Origin: UBA4582 sp964228885
GTDB lineage: Bacteria; Pseudomonadota; Gammaproteobacteria; Pseudomonadales; Azotimanducaceae
Length of the DNA: 22,076 nucleotides
Assembly (NCBI GenBank): GCA_964228885.1
Contig: CAXRCG010000190.1
Location: forward strand, 1 to 22,076
Direction of reading: 5' to 3'
The number at the start of each line of letters is the position of its first letter. Positions within the stretch are counted from its first letter, which is position 1. Shown here piece after piece: positions 14,876 through 22,076 of this stretch. Position numbers and translations under genes: made by a program. A model generated the notes under the pieces. It was not told the DNA's origin. It saw nothing but the letters and a program-made list of their open reading frames with translations, and did not search any database.

Positions 14876-16225
14876 TTGCTTGGTCCTGCCTTGGCCTGCT
14901 TAACTTACCTGCTGTTACAACTCTCTGGTTGGGACGATTTGGCTTGTTACACCGGCGCTATTTCGACACTCTGCGCAACTTGGTGGATTTTTGAGCCAGT
15001 ACCTATTCCGGCAACTTCTCTGATCCCTATCGCACTTTTACCGCTGTTTGGCGTGCTATCGCCTGCTGAGGTCGGCGCGTCCTATGGTAGCCCTTTGGTA
15101 TTATTGTTGATGGGTGGCTTCATCTTGTCCACCGCAATGGAGCGCAGCGGTGCCCATCTCCGTGTTGCCCTATACATGGTAAATCTGTTCGGTGGCTCAA
15201 GCAGTCGACGACTGGTCATGGGGTTTATGGCCGCTGCGGCAACATTGAGTATGTGGATCTCAAACACTGCCACGGCACTCATGCTGCTACCAGTTGCGCT
15301 TGCAGTGATTGAACGCTCAAAAGACCCCAAGCTAGCAGTACCCTTGTTGTTAGGCATCGCCTATGCGGCAAATATCGGCGGAATAGGCACCCCAATTGGT
15401 ACGCCACCCAATCTTATCTTTCGCGAGATATATCAACAGACAACCGGCGAGGAAGTGCTGTTTTTAACATGGATGTCCTGGGGTGTTCCCGCTGTCCTGA
15501 TGCTTACGCCACTCGCAGCGCTCTGGGCCACACGGCACTTAACCCATCAGGGACAAGTTGAAATGCCCGTTGTTGGACGGTGGCAAACAGACGAAAAACG
15601 TGTCTTTATTGTATTTGTGCTGACCGCTATAGCCTGGATGACACGAGGTCAACCATTTGGTGGCTGGAGCACGTGGCTGGACTTGAATGGTGCCAATGAT
15701 GCCAGCGTGGCATTGGTAGCGGTTGTCTGCATGTTCCTGATTCCTAATGGCAAGGGAGAGCGCTTGCTCGATTGGGAGACAGCTGCAAAAATTCCATGGG
15801 GCATGCTGATACTGTTTGGCGGAGGCATAGCGATAGCCAAAGCTTTTGTTGTATCGGGTTTAAGCGCGGCCTTGGGTAACGCGCTTGTCGGAATAACCAC
15901 ATGGCACATCATTTTCATCATCGGCGTGATTTGCCTAACCATCACTTTTCTGACCGAGATAACCAGTAATACAGCCACCACAGCCCTAATGATGCCTATC
16001 CTAGCGGCTGGAGCACTGGCTGCAGGAATCGAGCCAGCGCTGCTGATGGTACCAGCGGCTATGAGTGCCAGCTGCGCTTTTATGCTGCCCGTCGCTACTG
16101 CACCGAATACAATTGTATTTAGCACCGGCAGGTTTACCACCATGAAGATGGTGCGGGAAGGTCTTGTGCTGAACTTAATCGGCCTGACTGTTATCACGCT
16201 GATTTGCCTGATTGCGTTCAGCTAG
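14876..16225 (+). CDS. SLC13/DASS family sodium-coupled carboxylate transporter
   Basis: The product is a very hydrophobic inner-membrane protein of at least 449 residues. It carries the two inverted-repeat signatures of DASS transporters: SNTATALMLLP (SNT at 129-131) followed by NIGGIGTPIGTPPNLIF, and TSNTATTALMMP (SNT at 364-366) followed by ATAPNTIVF. In VcINDY the SNT motifs bind the substrate carboxylate and the adjacent loops bind Na+. Likely substrates are C4-dicarboxylates or citrate, imported with sodium, though this is not decided by the motifs. The start is uncertain. No ATG is in frame. TTG at 14876 lacks a ribosome binding site, and in-frame CTG 14849 or ATT 14852 lie 10-13 nt after GAGG and would restore the family-like N-terminus INHKLLFSLLGPALA. 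The gene is convergent with the lipoprotein gene over a 5-bp gap. Confidence 0.92.
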   Translation: MLGPALACLTYLLLQLSGWDDLACYTGAISTLCATWWIFEPVPIPATSLIPIALLPLFGVLSPAEVGASYGSPLVLLLMGGFILSTAMERSGAHLRVALYMVNLFGGSSSRRLVMGFMAAAATLSMWISNTATALMLLPVALAVIERSKDPKLAVPLLLGIAYAANIGGIGTPIGTPPNLIFREIYQQTTGEEVLFLTWMSWGVPAVLMLTPLAALWATRHLTHQGQVEMPVVGRWQTDEKRVFIVFVLTAIAWMTRGQPFGGWSTWLDLNGANDASVALVAVVCMFLIPNGKGERLLDWETAAKIPWGMLILFGGGIAIAKAFVVSGLSAALGNALVGITTWHIIFIIGVICLTITFLTEITSNTATTALMMPILAAGALAAGIEPALLMVPAAMSASCAFMLPVATAPNTIVFSTGRFTTMKMVREGLVLNLIGLTVITLICLIAFS

Positions 16226-16230
16226 CGACG

Positions 16231-17298
16231 CTAACTACCAGCAGCCAACGACTCTAATCTAGTAATACGCTGGTCGGCAGCCAAGTTGGCAAGGTCGCGG
16301 CAAGTTTGGAAGAAACTAGGCAGGTCTTTCCCGTGCCTTAGGTAGACTTTTTCAAACAAAGGAACCAGATCATTGTAATCTGCCACGGTACCTAACCGCG
16401 CGTTGTTAATTTCACCCTGCATCCAGAACTCGAACTCAGGAAATGTAGTTTCCGAATCGTGCCAATTCTTCTTAAGATTTTTATAGTCAGATTTCAGCAT
16501 GGCTATGGCAACCTCCTTGCGTTGGCGCTTCACGTTATCCGAGTCTTCTCCGCGATAGATTTCAGCTAATTGGTTCCTTGTCATAGCAATGAGTTTTATC
16601 ACCGCCTGCGATCTTTCCTCGGCCGCTAGGTGCGAATAAAAGGCATCGGGTTGTCCTCGAGCGGCAAGCCACCTCGAAAGTGCGATTCGCTCTACAGCAG
16701 TTGCAAAACTTTCATTAAACCGAGTGTCTCCGGGAACATACATCACCTTGTGGGCCAGTTCGTGGAACAACAAAGCAGCTAGTTTTTCATCGGTTCTTGC
16801 AATAAAAGTGTTTAGCAGAGGGTCATCAAACCAGCCAAGTGTTGAGTACGCAGCAACGCCACCGACAAAGACCTCATACCCCTGTCGTCGCAGCTTTGCT
16901 GCGAATTCTTGCGCAGCCTCCTCTCGAAAAAAACCTCGATAACTGACACAACCAGCAATTGGATAGCAAAACGTCTGCAACTCGGCGGAAAATTCTTCCG
17001 CAGCAAAGACATTCCAAACGACGAACCTCTTTCCGGTGTCTACGTAGCTTGAATAGCTATCTTCAACGGGTAAACCGAGCTCTTCTTGAGCGAATTTGAG
17101 TACGTCGCGCGATAGTATGAGTTTCTCTTTGACCACCCGGCTCACGTTGGGTTCTGCCAGGACAATGTCGATGGATCGGCGATCCAAGAGCAACTGCATC
17201 TGGCCCGTGACCGCCTGGGCATAGAAATTCAAACTGCCGCAGCCCATCAGCGAGCACGTTAATGCCGTTATTATCAAATTTCTCAGGCTTACCTTCAT
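16231..17298 (-). CDS. Putative zinc aminopeptidase lipoprotein (PF10023-type)
   Basis: The product has 355 residues. The N-terminus MKVSLRNLIITALTCSLMGC is a lipoprotein signal with lipobox LMGC, Cys20 being the lipidated residue, so it should be membrane-anchored on the periplasmic side. LLFHELAHKVMYVPGDTRFNESFAT contains HEXXH (His179, Glu180, His183) and a downstream Glu196 in NESFA, the pattern of a gluzincin metallopeptidase. QAVTGQMQLLLDRRSID and GYEVFVGGVAAYSTLGWFDDP match what I recall of the 'predicted aminopeptidase' family. An open frame extends upstream to 17460, but it would bury the signal peptide. ATG 17298 with AGGATTAAG upstream is the better start. It is divergent from exeA with a 104-bp gap. 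The substrate is not known. Confidence 0.88.
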   Translation of the reverse strand: MKVSLRNLIITALTCSLMGCGSLNFYAQAVTGQMQLLLDRRSIDIVLAEPNVSRVVKEKLILSRDVLKFAQEELGLPVEDSYSSYVDTGKRFVVWNVFAAEEFSAELQTFCYPIAGCVSYRGFFREEAAQEFAAKLRRQGYEVFVGGVAAYSTLGWFDDPLLNTFIARTDEKLAALLFHELAHKVMYVPGDTRFNESFATAVERIALSRWLAARGQPDAFYSHLAAEERSQAVIKLIAMTRNQLAEIYRGEDSDNVKRQRKEVAIAMLKSDYKNLKKNWHDSETTFPEFEFWMQGEINNARLGTVADYNDLVPLFEKVYLRHGKDLPSFFQTCRDLANLAADQRITRLESLAAGS

Positions 17299-17402
17299 CA
17301 CACTTAATCCTGTTCGAAATACCAGCCTCCTGATATCCTCTTGTATAATCATACCGTCATCTTGAGCCGACGGCTTTAAACTACTAAAAAACAGCAAATC
17401 GC

Positions 17403-19115
17403 ATGTATAACCAGTATTTTGGCCTGAGAGATTCTCCGTTTTCGATCGCGCCAAACCCACTTTTTCTTTACATGAGTGAACGCCACCGAGAGGCGCTCGC
17501 GCATCTATTGTACGGAGTACGAAGCCAGGGCGGCTTTATACTCCTGACTGGAGAGGTAGGGACGGGTAAAACAACAGTTTGCCGTTGTCTGTTGGAGCAG
17601 TTGCCAGAGGATGTCGATGTTGCTTTCATTATCAATCCAAAGCTCAGTGTGGATGAGTTACTCGAAACAATTTGTGACGAATTCCACATTGCCTACGACA
17701 AAAATGCAAGCCGCAAACTATTGGTAGATGCGATCAACGACTTTCTGCTGAAGTCCCACAGACAAAACAAACGCACTGTTTTAATTATCGATGAGGCGCA
17801 AAACCTCGCTGTCGATGTTTTAGAGCAACTGCGACTACTCACCAATCTTGAAACCAATGAACGTAAACTACTTCAAATCATTCTGCTGGGCCAACCGGAA
17901 CTGCAACAGCTACTAGCAAAACAGGAACTCCGCCAACTATCTCAACGGGTGACGGCACGTTTCCATCTACAGGCATTATCCCGTGCAGAGGTTGCTGAGT
18001 ACGTTTACCACCGACTTGAAGTCGCCGGATGTAAAAATGAGTTGTTTCCCCAAGCGGTCATCAATCGAATTTACAGGATCAGTGAAGGAATACCTCGAGT
18101 CATCAATTTGATCTGCGACCGGGCATTGCTTGGAGCTTACTCTGAAAACAAGTCACAGGTATCATTATCGATACTCACAAAATCGGCCGACGAAGTACTC
18201 GGCAAGCCAGAACAACCTCCAGCAAAACGCTCACCAATTAATTCGGTTCTCGCTATAGGTTTCGTCGCGCTGATTGCATCCATGTGGTTTATCGACAGAA
18301 CAGTCAATACGCAAGATGATATCGACAGCGAAATATCAGGGGAGATTACGGTACAGCCTGCGGAGTCGTTAACAACTCGCAGTCAACTCGATAACTTCCA
18401 AACCAATCCAGCACCTTCCAAACCGAATCTTGGCCAGTTGATTACTCTTAAGGCAAAAGCTAACGCCAACCATTTAGCGTCTGTTAGCCGCAGCGTAAGG
18501 GGAAGCCGCAATCCCGATTCCGCTGTCACGAAGATTCTCAACATTTGGGGAAACCCACCCATCGATGATTCACAAGGTGCCTGTAATCAGGTTCGTCAGC
18601 TGGGTTTAGCCTGCTTTTCGAGTCGCGGTAGTTTTTACGACATCAAATCATTCAACAGGCCCGTGGCAATCAACCTCCCATCGAATGGATCTACCAACAA
18701 CGAAAACAACTGGGTGGCGCTCACGAGACTGGACGCAGGAACAGCAATATTCTCAACCGATCGATCGGATTTTCGTGTCAGCGAGTCTATGGTCGAAAGC
18801 TGGGAAGGCGAGTTCATTGTCCTTTGGCGCATGCCTCCGGGATATCAATCACCTATCTCCGAGGGTAGCAGTGGTGCGACCGTTGACTGGTTGGGCGCGC
18901 AGCTTTCTGTTTTTGACGGCTTACCCTTGCGGACAGCAAACGCTATTTTTGATAATTCACTTGCACAAAGAGTGTCGTCGTTCCAGAAGTCGGCCAATCT
19001 TAACCCCTCGGGTACTGTTGGGCCGAAAACCTGGATACACCTCAATAGCCTTGAGGGCATAGGCATTCCCTTTCTCGGTGAAAAACGAGCCTTAACTGTG
19101 GGTGGTGAAGACTAA
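17403..19115 (+). CDS. exeA: ExeA/GspA-type AAA ATPase with C-terminal peptidoglycan-binding domain
   Basis: ExeA works with ExeB to insert or assemble the type II secretion secretin through peptidoglycan. The product has 570 residues and begins MYNQYFGLRDSPFSIAPNP, the hallmark start of the family. The cytoplasmic ATPase has Walker A GEVGTGKTT (50-58), Walker B TVLIIDEAQN (Asp130, Glu131), GQPEL and the ARFHLQALS sensor region. One membrane segment is at about 281-297, after which the chain is periplasmic. Near the end, SLAQRVSSFQKSANLNPSGTVGPKTW is a PG_binding_1 domain. The ATG overlaps the family start, with no clear ribosome binding site. TATAAT lies at 17344-17349 in the divergent control region. 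The stop TAA shares one base with the exeB ATG. No other secretion genes are in the window. Confidence 0.94.
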   Translation: MYNQYFGLRDSPFSIAPNPLFLYMSERHREALAHLLYGVRSQGGFILLTGEVGTGKTTVCRCLLEQLPEDVDVAFIINPKLSVDELLETICDEFHIAYDKNASRKLLVDAINDFLLKSHRQNKRTVLIIDEAQNLAVDVLEQLRLLTNLETNERKLLQIILLGQPELQQLLAKQELRQLSQRVTARFHLQALSRAEVAEYVYHRLEVAGCKNELFPQAVINRIYRISEGIPRVINLICDRALLGAYSENKSQVSLSILTKSADEVLGKPEQPPAKRSPINSVLAIGFVALIASMWFIDRTVNTQDDIDSEISGEITVQPAESLTTRSQLDNFQTNPAPSKPNLGQLITLKAKANANHLASVSRSVRGSRNPDSAVTKILNIWGNPPIDDSQGACNQVRQLGLACFSSRGSFYDIKSFNRPVAINLPSNGSTNNENNWVALTRLDAGTAIFSTDRSDFRVSESMVESWEGEFIVLWRMPPGYQSPISEGSSGATVDWLGAQLSVFDGLPLRTANAIFDNSLAQRVSSFQKSANLNPSGTVGPKTWIHLNSLEGIGIPFLGEKRALTVGGED

Positions 19116-19849
19116 TGTCCTATATTCTTGACGCATTAAAAAAGTCAGAAAGCGAAAGACAGAATCAGGACTTACCTGATATAAACGCGGTTCACCAGCG
19201 TCCTGTGCTACATCCTGAAAAAAAACGGCGCATTTGGCTTCTGGCAATACCAGTCGCATTCATACTTAACATCGTCGGATTCTGGTACCTCTGGAACAGC
19301 TCTACAGCCGAAGATCCAAAGTTAAATAGCTATGTATCTGCATCATCAGGCAAAACCCCTAGCCCAGCATCTGTTAACTCAACGCCCGATGCCCAACAAA
19401 TTGACACGCCAGTGACAACGCAAACTCAACCACCTAAGGCCTCACTGGCAAGCCGCATTATCCCTCCACCCAAGTTAGAACGCACTGACGAAACTGCCGA
19501 ATTGCTCATAACACCTACAGATGCTTATCGAAAAACAGCAGATAACTCGATTAATGGAGGAGTACAGCAAGGTGAACAATTTGAGGCGTCAACAAAACGA
19601 CCAGTCAGCAAGATAACAGCATTGCCGACCAACATTCAGCGTCAGATACCAGACTTGAAGTTCTCAAGCCACCTCTACGCAGATGACAGTAGTTTCCGAA
19701 TGGTAAATATCAATGGAAACATGTTTCACGAAGGAGACATTATCGCTGAGGGGATTCAGCTTGAGCGAATCAGCGAGGAAGGTGTTGTGTTGAATTACCT
19801 GCACTATACTTTTGAGCTCAGCGTCATCAGGGATTGGTCTTTTCAATAA
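19115..19849 (+). CDS. exeB: ExeB/GspB-type general secretion pathway protein B
   Basis: The product has 244 residues and starts MSYILDALKKSESERQ, a highly typical GspB/ExeB start. A single membrane segment lies at about 40-60. A Pro/Thr-rich linker follows, crossing the periplasm. The C-terminal domain, from LPTNIQRQIPDLKFSSHLYAD (about 170) to the end, is the conserved GspB domain that contacts the secretin or peptidoglycan. It forms the ExeAB complex with the gene directly upstream. The overlap TAATG indicates translational coupling. It converges with the coiled-coil gene 17 bp downstream. Confidence 0.93.
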   Translation: MSYILDALKKSESERQNQDLPDINAVHQRPVLHPEKKRRIWLLAIPVAFILNIVGFWYLWNSSTAEDPKLNSYVSASSGKTPSPASVNSTPDAQQIDTPVTTQTQPPKASLASRIIPPPKLERTDETAELLITPTDAYRKTADNSINGGVQQGEQFEASTKRPVSKITALPTNIQRQIPDLKFSSHLYADDSSFRMVNINGNMFHEGDIIAEGIQLERISEEGVVLNYLHYTFELSVIRDWSFQ

Positions 19850-19866
19850 GCAGTCAACGAGATCGT

Positions 19867-20679
19867 CTAGGGTGCGGCGGTTGGAATGGGCTCCACATTT
19901 TGGTTCACAGAGGTTGGATTCGACTCCATGCTTTGGATCATTGCCTGTAGGTCAACTAGCCGTTTGTTAACTTGTGCTCGATACTTATCAATGACCTCAA
20001 TCGCCTCTTCCGTGACTTTAACGCGATTCTGTATAATAGCCAGATTGCGTTTATTTGCTTCAACCAGATCAGCCTGATCCTGAACCCGCCCCCGCACTAG
20101 CGAAAACTGCGTCGTCATGTCTTCGCTATCATCGGTCAGTGTTCGACGCACCCTAGCAATATCGGCAACTAGCTCATCAAACTGAGCTGCTGATTTTGCA
20201 GTTGATGTTGCGATTGATGCGCTCTGACGCGCGAGTTGTTTTTCAAGTTGTTTATTTGTGCTATTCGCTTTTTGAAGTGTCTTTTCCAACTCCTGAATTT
20301 TGGGCCGATTTTGCCGATAAGCCACGCCCCACAATTTGTCGATTTCTGAAATGTTCGTGCTCTGTTGTGCTTTCATTAGCTGGAAGGTTTTTTCTATATC
20401 ATTGCCGGTTGCGCTCAATTCCGACTCAATATCCCGACTGTTCCTCTGGACGCTGTCCAATAGCTGATTCGACAGATCGAGCTTCTTCTGAACCTCAAAA
20501 AGGGTGTATCCTCCAAACCCCATCAAAATAGCCATGACAAAAATTGTAAAAACTAGCAAACCGTTAAACTTACTTTGTTTCGGTGCTTCTATTCGGCTAC
20601 TCCTGCGGAAAGATGCGATATCTTCTTTACCCGGAGCAATTTCAGGAAGTGTTTCGATTGTCTTTTTATCGTCAGTCAT
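19867..20679 (-). CDS. Single-pass membrane protein with long coiled coil, function unknown
   Basis: I do not recognise a named family. The product has 270 residues. A charged cytoplasmic N-terminus of about 39 residues includes Arg25-Arg26. One membrane helix follows at about 40-61 (LLVFTIFVMAILMGFGGY). The remaining ~200 residues are a heptad-like, Gln/Glu/Lys-rich coiled coil, probably periplasmic, broken by IDKLWGVAYRQNRPKI near 110-130, with a Pro-rich tail. The topology resembles scaffolding or division-associated proteins, which is inference. The frame opens four codons earlier at TTG 20691, but ATG 20679 is the natural start. It lies tail-to-tail with exeB and downstream of the PuuD-like gene, separated from it by a strong terminator, so it probably has its own promoter. 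Confidence 0.8.
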   Translation of the reverse strand: MTDDKKTIETLPEIAPGKEDIASFRRSSRIEAPKQSKFNGLLVFTIFVMAILMGFGGYTLFEVQKKLDLSNQLLDSVQRNSRDIESELSATGNDIEKTFQLMKAQQSTNISEIDKLWGVAYRQNRPKIQELEKTLQKANSTNKQLEKQLARQSASIATSTAKSAAQFDELVADIARVRRTLTDDSEDMTTQFSLVRGRVQDQADLVEANKRNLAIIQNRVKVTEEAIEVIDKYRAQVNKRLVDLQAMIQSMESNPTSVNQNVEPIPTAAP

Positions 20680-20727
20680 TTTTAAACACAAATAATCGGT
20701 TTAACGTCCAGTCATAAAACTCAAATA

Positions 20728-20752
20728 TAAAAAAGGCTCCAGAAGGAGCCTT
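20728..20752 (-). terminator. Intrinsic terminator of the PuuD-like gene
   Basis: On the minus strand AAGGCUCC pairs perfectly with GGAGCCUU around the loop UUCU (20752-20733), followed directly by a U-rich tail. It lies about 20 bp after the PuuD-like stop codon and is a textbook rho-independent terminator. Confidence 0.9.
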
Positions 20753-20770
20753 CTTCACTTTAACAACCCA

Positions 20771-21442
20771 TTACAATGCAATCATCAATCCATACAACAC
20801 GGCAGTCAGTGCCAGACTGCAATGAATGACGCCAACCACACTTGTCATTGGTCCTTGCTTTCCGAATAGTGCGTTTGCTTCAAGCGCAAAAATCACAACC
20901 AACATTGCAATTAGCGCAGTCATTTTAGTCGGATCAGTTGCCATGCCATGCGGCAGGTGAGCAGACGACCCCATAAAAAAGAGCATCGGCATTGAAAAAA
21001 GAGTGTTTGTTCTAGAGGCCAGCGCCGCCTTCGGTGCGGCAGCACCCGCTTCAGGTAATGCCTCGCCACCCTGCGCAACCTGTGTAGCTGAGGCTATGAT
21101 GATTTTCTGGTTAGGCCAAATAACCAACCAAACATTGAGAAACATCAAGGTCCCGAGCGTCGCGCCTATGATGATATCAAAAGTCACATACTGCCCTCTG
21201 TAGCCCAGCATCACGACCCCTGTGATAAACGTCAACATAGCACCCCAACGAAACCACCAGAGTGCTCGGGGAACCAGTTTTTGAATGGCCCCGGATCGAT
21301 GCGCATCTTCTGCTTCCTTGAAGTATTCCGTCTGAACAAAGTTGAAGTAATACAAAAGGCCTATCCAGGTAATACCTGCTATGAAATGCAGCCATCTAAA
21401 TATAAAGTCGAAGCCGCCCGCGGTAAATAATGATATGTCCAT
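20771..21442 (-). CDS. PuuD-like (urate oxidase N-terminal, PF06181-type) membrane protein
   Basis: The product has 223 residues with five or six membrane segments. FIFRWLHFIAGITWIGLLYYFNFVQ opens the protein with His19 in the first helix. WLVIWPNQKIIIA (about 105-117) and SSAHLPHGMATD with His162 and His165 match the membrane domain of the PuuD family as I recall it. Full-length PuuD urate hydroxylases carry a C-terminal cytochrome c domain with CxxCH. Here the protein stops after the membrane domain and no CxxCH is present. Urate hydroxylation should therefore not be assumed, and a stand-alone haem- or copper-binding membrane protein is possible. An Ala/Glu-rich loop (about 125-143) separates two halves. 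The ATG follows GAGAGGG. A strong terminator closes the gene, and no other purine gene is nearby. Confidence 0.8.
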   Translation of the reverse strand: MDISLFTAGGFDFIFRWLHFIAGITWIGLLYYFNFVQTEYFKEAEDAHRSGAIQKLVPRALWWFRWGAMLTFITGVVMLGYRGQYVTFDIIIGATLGTLMFLNVWLVIWPNQKIIIASATQVAQGGEALPEAGAAAPKAALASRTNTLFSMPMLFFMGSSAHLPHGMATDPTKMTALIAMLVVIFALEANALFGKQGPMTSVVGVIHCSLALTAVLYGLMIAL

Positions 21443-21839
21443 TGTGCCCTCTCTTTCGATTCAGGGATTTAACCCTTAAATTATTATGGTTTACTCTAAT
21501 ATAGAGCATGTGACAGATAATAGCATTCCCAAATTTGAAACTCTATTATCGCGAACAGGCTGCATGCAGATAGTTTCATTAGAATACTTGCCAGACCACA
21601 GAATTTTTCCGCACGACATATCTCCGAACAACCTTAGGGTTTAAAACAGAAAACACTGGCCAATTTACTGAATGCAAGGCTTACCGTGAGGCGCTAAAAC
21701 TATAAATAAATGCCATTAGCTATTATTTTGGCCGTAATTTGTATTGCGCGCTTTAGAACAGGTAGTATGTATTGCGCATCGCACATATTCGCGTTGCTTT
21801 CGCACCCAGCCGCTACAATGCTAACCAAGGAACACAGGC
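21443..21839. other. 397-bp divergent intergenic region with small repeats
   Basis: No gene seen. CTCTA (21494-21498) and TAGAG (21502-21506) form an inverted repeat about 55 bp before the PuuD-like start. TGTATTGCGC occurs twice in direct orientation, at 21740-21749 and 21768-21777, before the secreted-protein gene. An open frame 21710-21934 overlaps the better-supported secreted-protein start and looks like chance. Confidence 0.45.
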
Positions 21840-22076
21840 ATGCACCTCTTTTGTCTTTTACTCACATTCGCCTTTTTTGGCGCTACTACCTCTTTTCAAG
21901 CCGCGGGCGCATCAACCGGCAAAGACTTGAATGAAACAAAAAAAGCCAAGCCTTCGGCGGTAGTAAAGAAAAAGCAGGATTGGAAAGTCTTTACTTCACT
22001 TGATCTATTTGCCTATAGCGCGCCCGTTTCGGTCGACAAATTCGCCAACGACTTTGACGCACCGCTTGAATCCGGC
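21840..22076 (+). CDS. Secreted or outer-membrane protein of unknown function, N-terminal part only
   Basis: ATG at 21840 opens 79 codons to the window edge. The first ~24 residues (MHLFCLLLTFAFFGATTSFQ then AAGA) are a typical Sec signal peptide with an Ala-rich cleavage site. A Lys-rich stretch (KKAKPSAVVKKKQDW) follows, then WKVFTSLDLFAYSAPVSVDKF. The alternating hydrophobic pattern after the Trp could be the first strand of an outer-membrane beta-barrel, but too little is present to decide. AAGGAACACAGG upstream contains a usable ribosome binding site. I do not recognise the family. Confidence 0.65.
   Translation, partial: MHLFCLLLTFAFFGATTSFQAAGASTGKDLNETKKAKPSAVVKKKQDWKVFTSLDLFAYSAPVSVDKFANDFDAPLESG

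Noticed and set aside
15649..16197. 182-codon open frame on the minus strand
   Set aside because: It lies fully opposite the SLC13 transporter, whose motifs are unmistakable. The long antisense frame follows from the codon composition of hydrophobic segments.
17299..17460. 54-residue N-terminal extension of the lipoprotein aminopeptidase
   Set aside because: It would place the lipoprotein signal peptide internally and run through the divergent promoter and the exeA start.

Overview
The window looks like an ordinary chromosomal stretch of a free-living, probably marine, gammaproteobacterium. Codon use and base composition are moderate and even. The gene set includes ExeA/ExeB secretion accessory proteins, a Pseudomonas-like exonuclease I, an M18 aminopeptidase, MsrA, an osmoprotectant ABC transporter and a DASS/SLC13 carboxylate transporter. 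I see no insertion sequence, phage gene, CRISPR array, tRNA or rRNA. The genus assignment is inference.

Left part (1-6800) is rich in sulfur, selenium and thiol chemistry. On the minus strand lie the start of a crotonase-family gene and a PatB/MalY-type C-S lyase. Divergent from them is a plus-strand pair, msrA plus an AhpD/carboxymuconolactone-decarboxylase-like protein. The second gene of the pair is interrupted by one in-frame UGA at 2867-2869, exactly where the second Cys of the CxxC motif should be. The frame continues for 127 codons to a UAG, and a 9-bp hairpin with a 5-nt loop containing GU follows the UGA at the expected SECIS position. I annotate it as one selenoprotein of 355 residues (CxxU, Sec228). 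Next come a second CMD-family protein lacking the Cys pair, a divergent ICL/PEP-mutase-family lyase, and a cystathionine-gamma-synthase-family PLP enzyme on the minus strand. That enzyme has an unusual leader: a structured RNA, then a 24-codon upstream ORF with Cys codons at 4, 7 and 10 that lies over a terminator-like hairpin. This suggests cysteine-responsive attenuation.

Middle part (6801-12923): M18 aminopeptidase apeB; a short-type citrate synthase (minus) divergent from a LysR regulator across a 539-bp gap with a LysR-type palindrome; and a two-gene osmoprotectant ABC operon (ATPase, then a fused binding protein-permease) whose putative promoter has an inverted repeat over the -10 box.

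Right part (12924-22076): exonuclease I; an SLC13 transporter with a probable non-AUG start; a lipoprotein zinc aminopeptidase; exeA-exeB overlapping by one base; a single-pass coiled-coil protein of unknown function; a PuuD-like membrane protein with a strong terminator behind it; and the start of an unknown secreted protein cut by the window end.

The most interesting loci are the msrA-selenoprotein pair and the Cys-rich leader of the CGS-family gene. The rest is largely housekeeping or metabolic.
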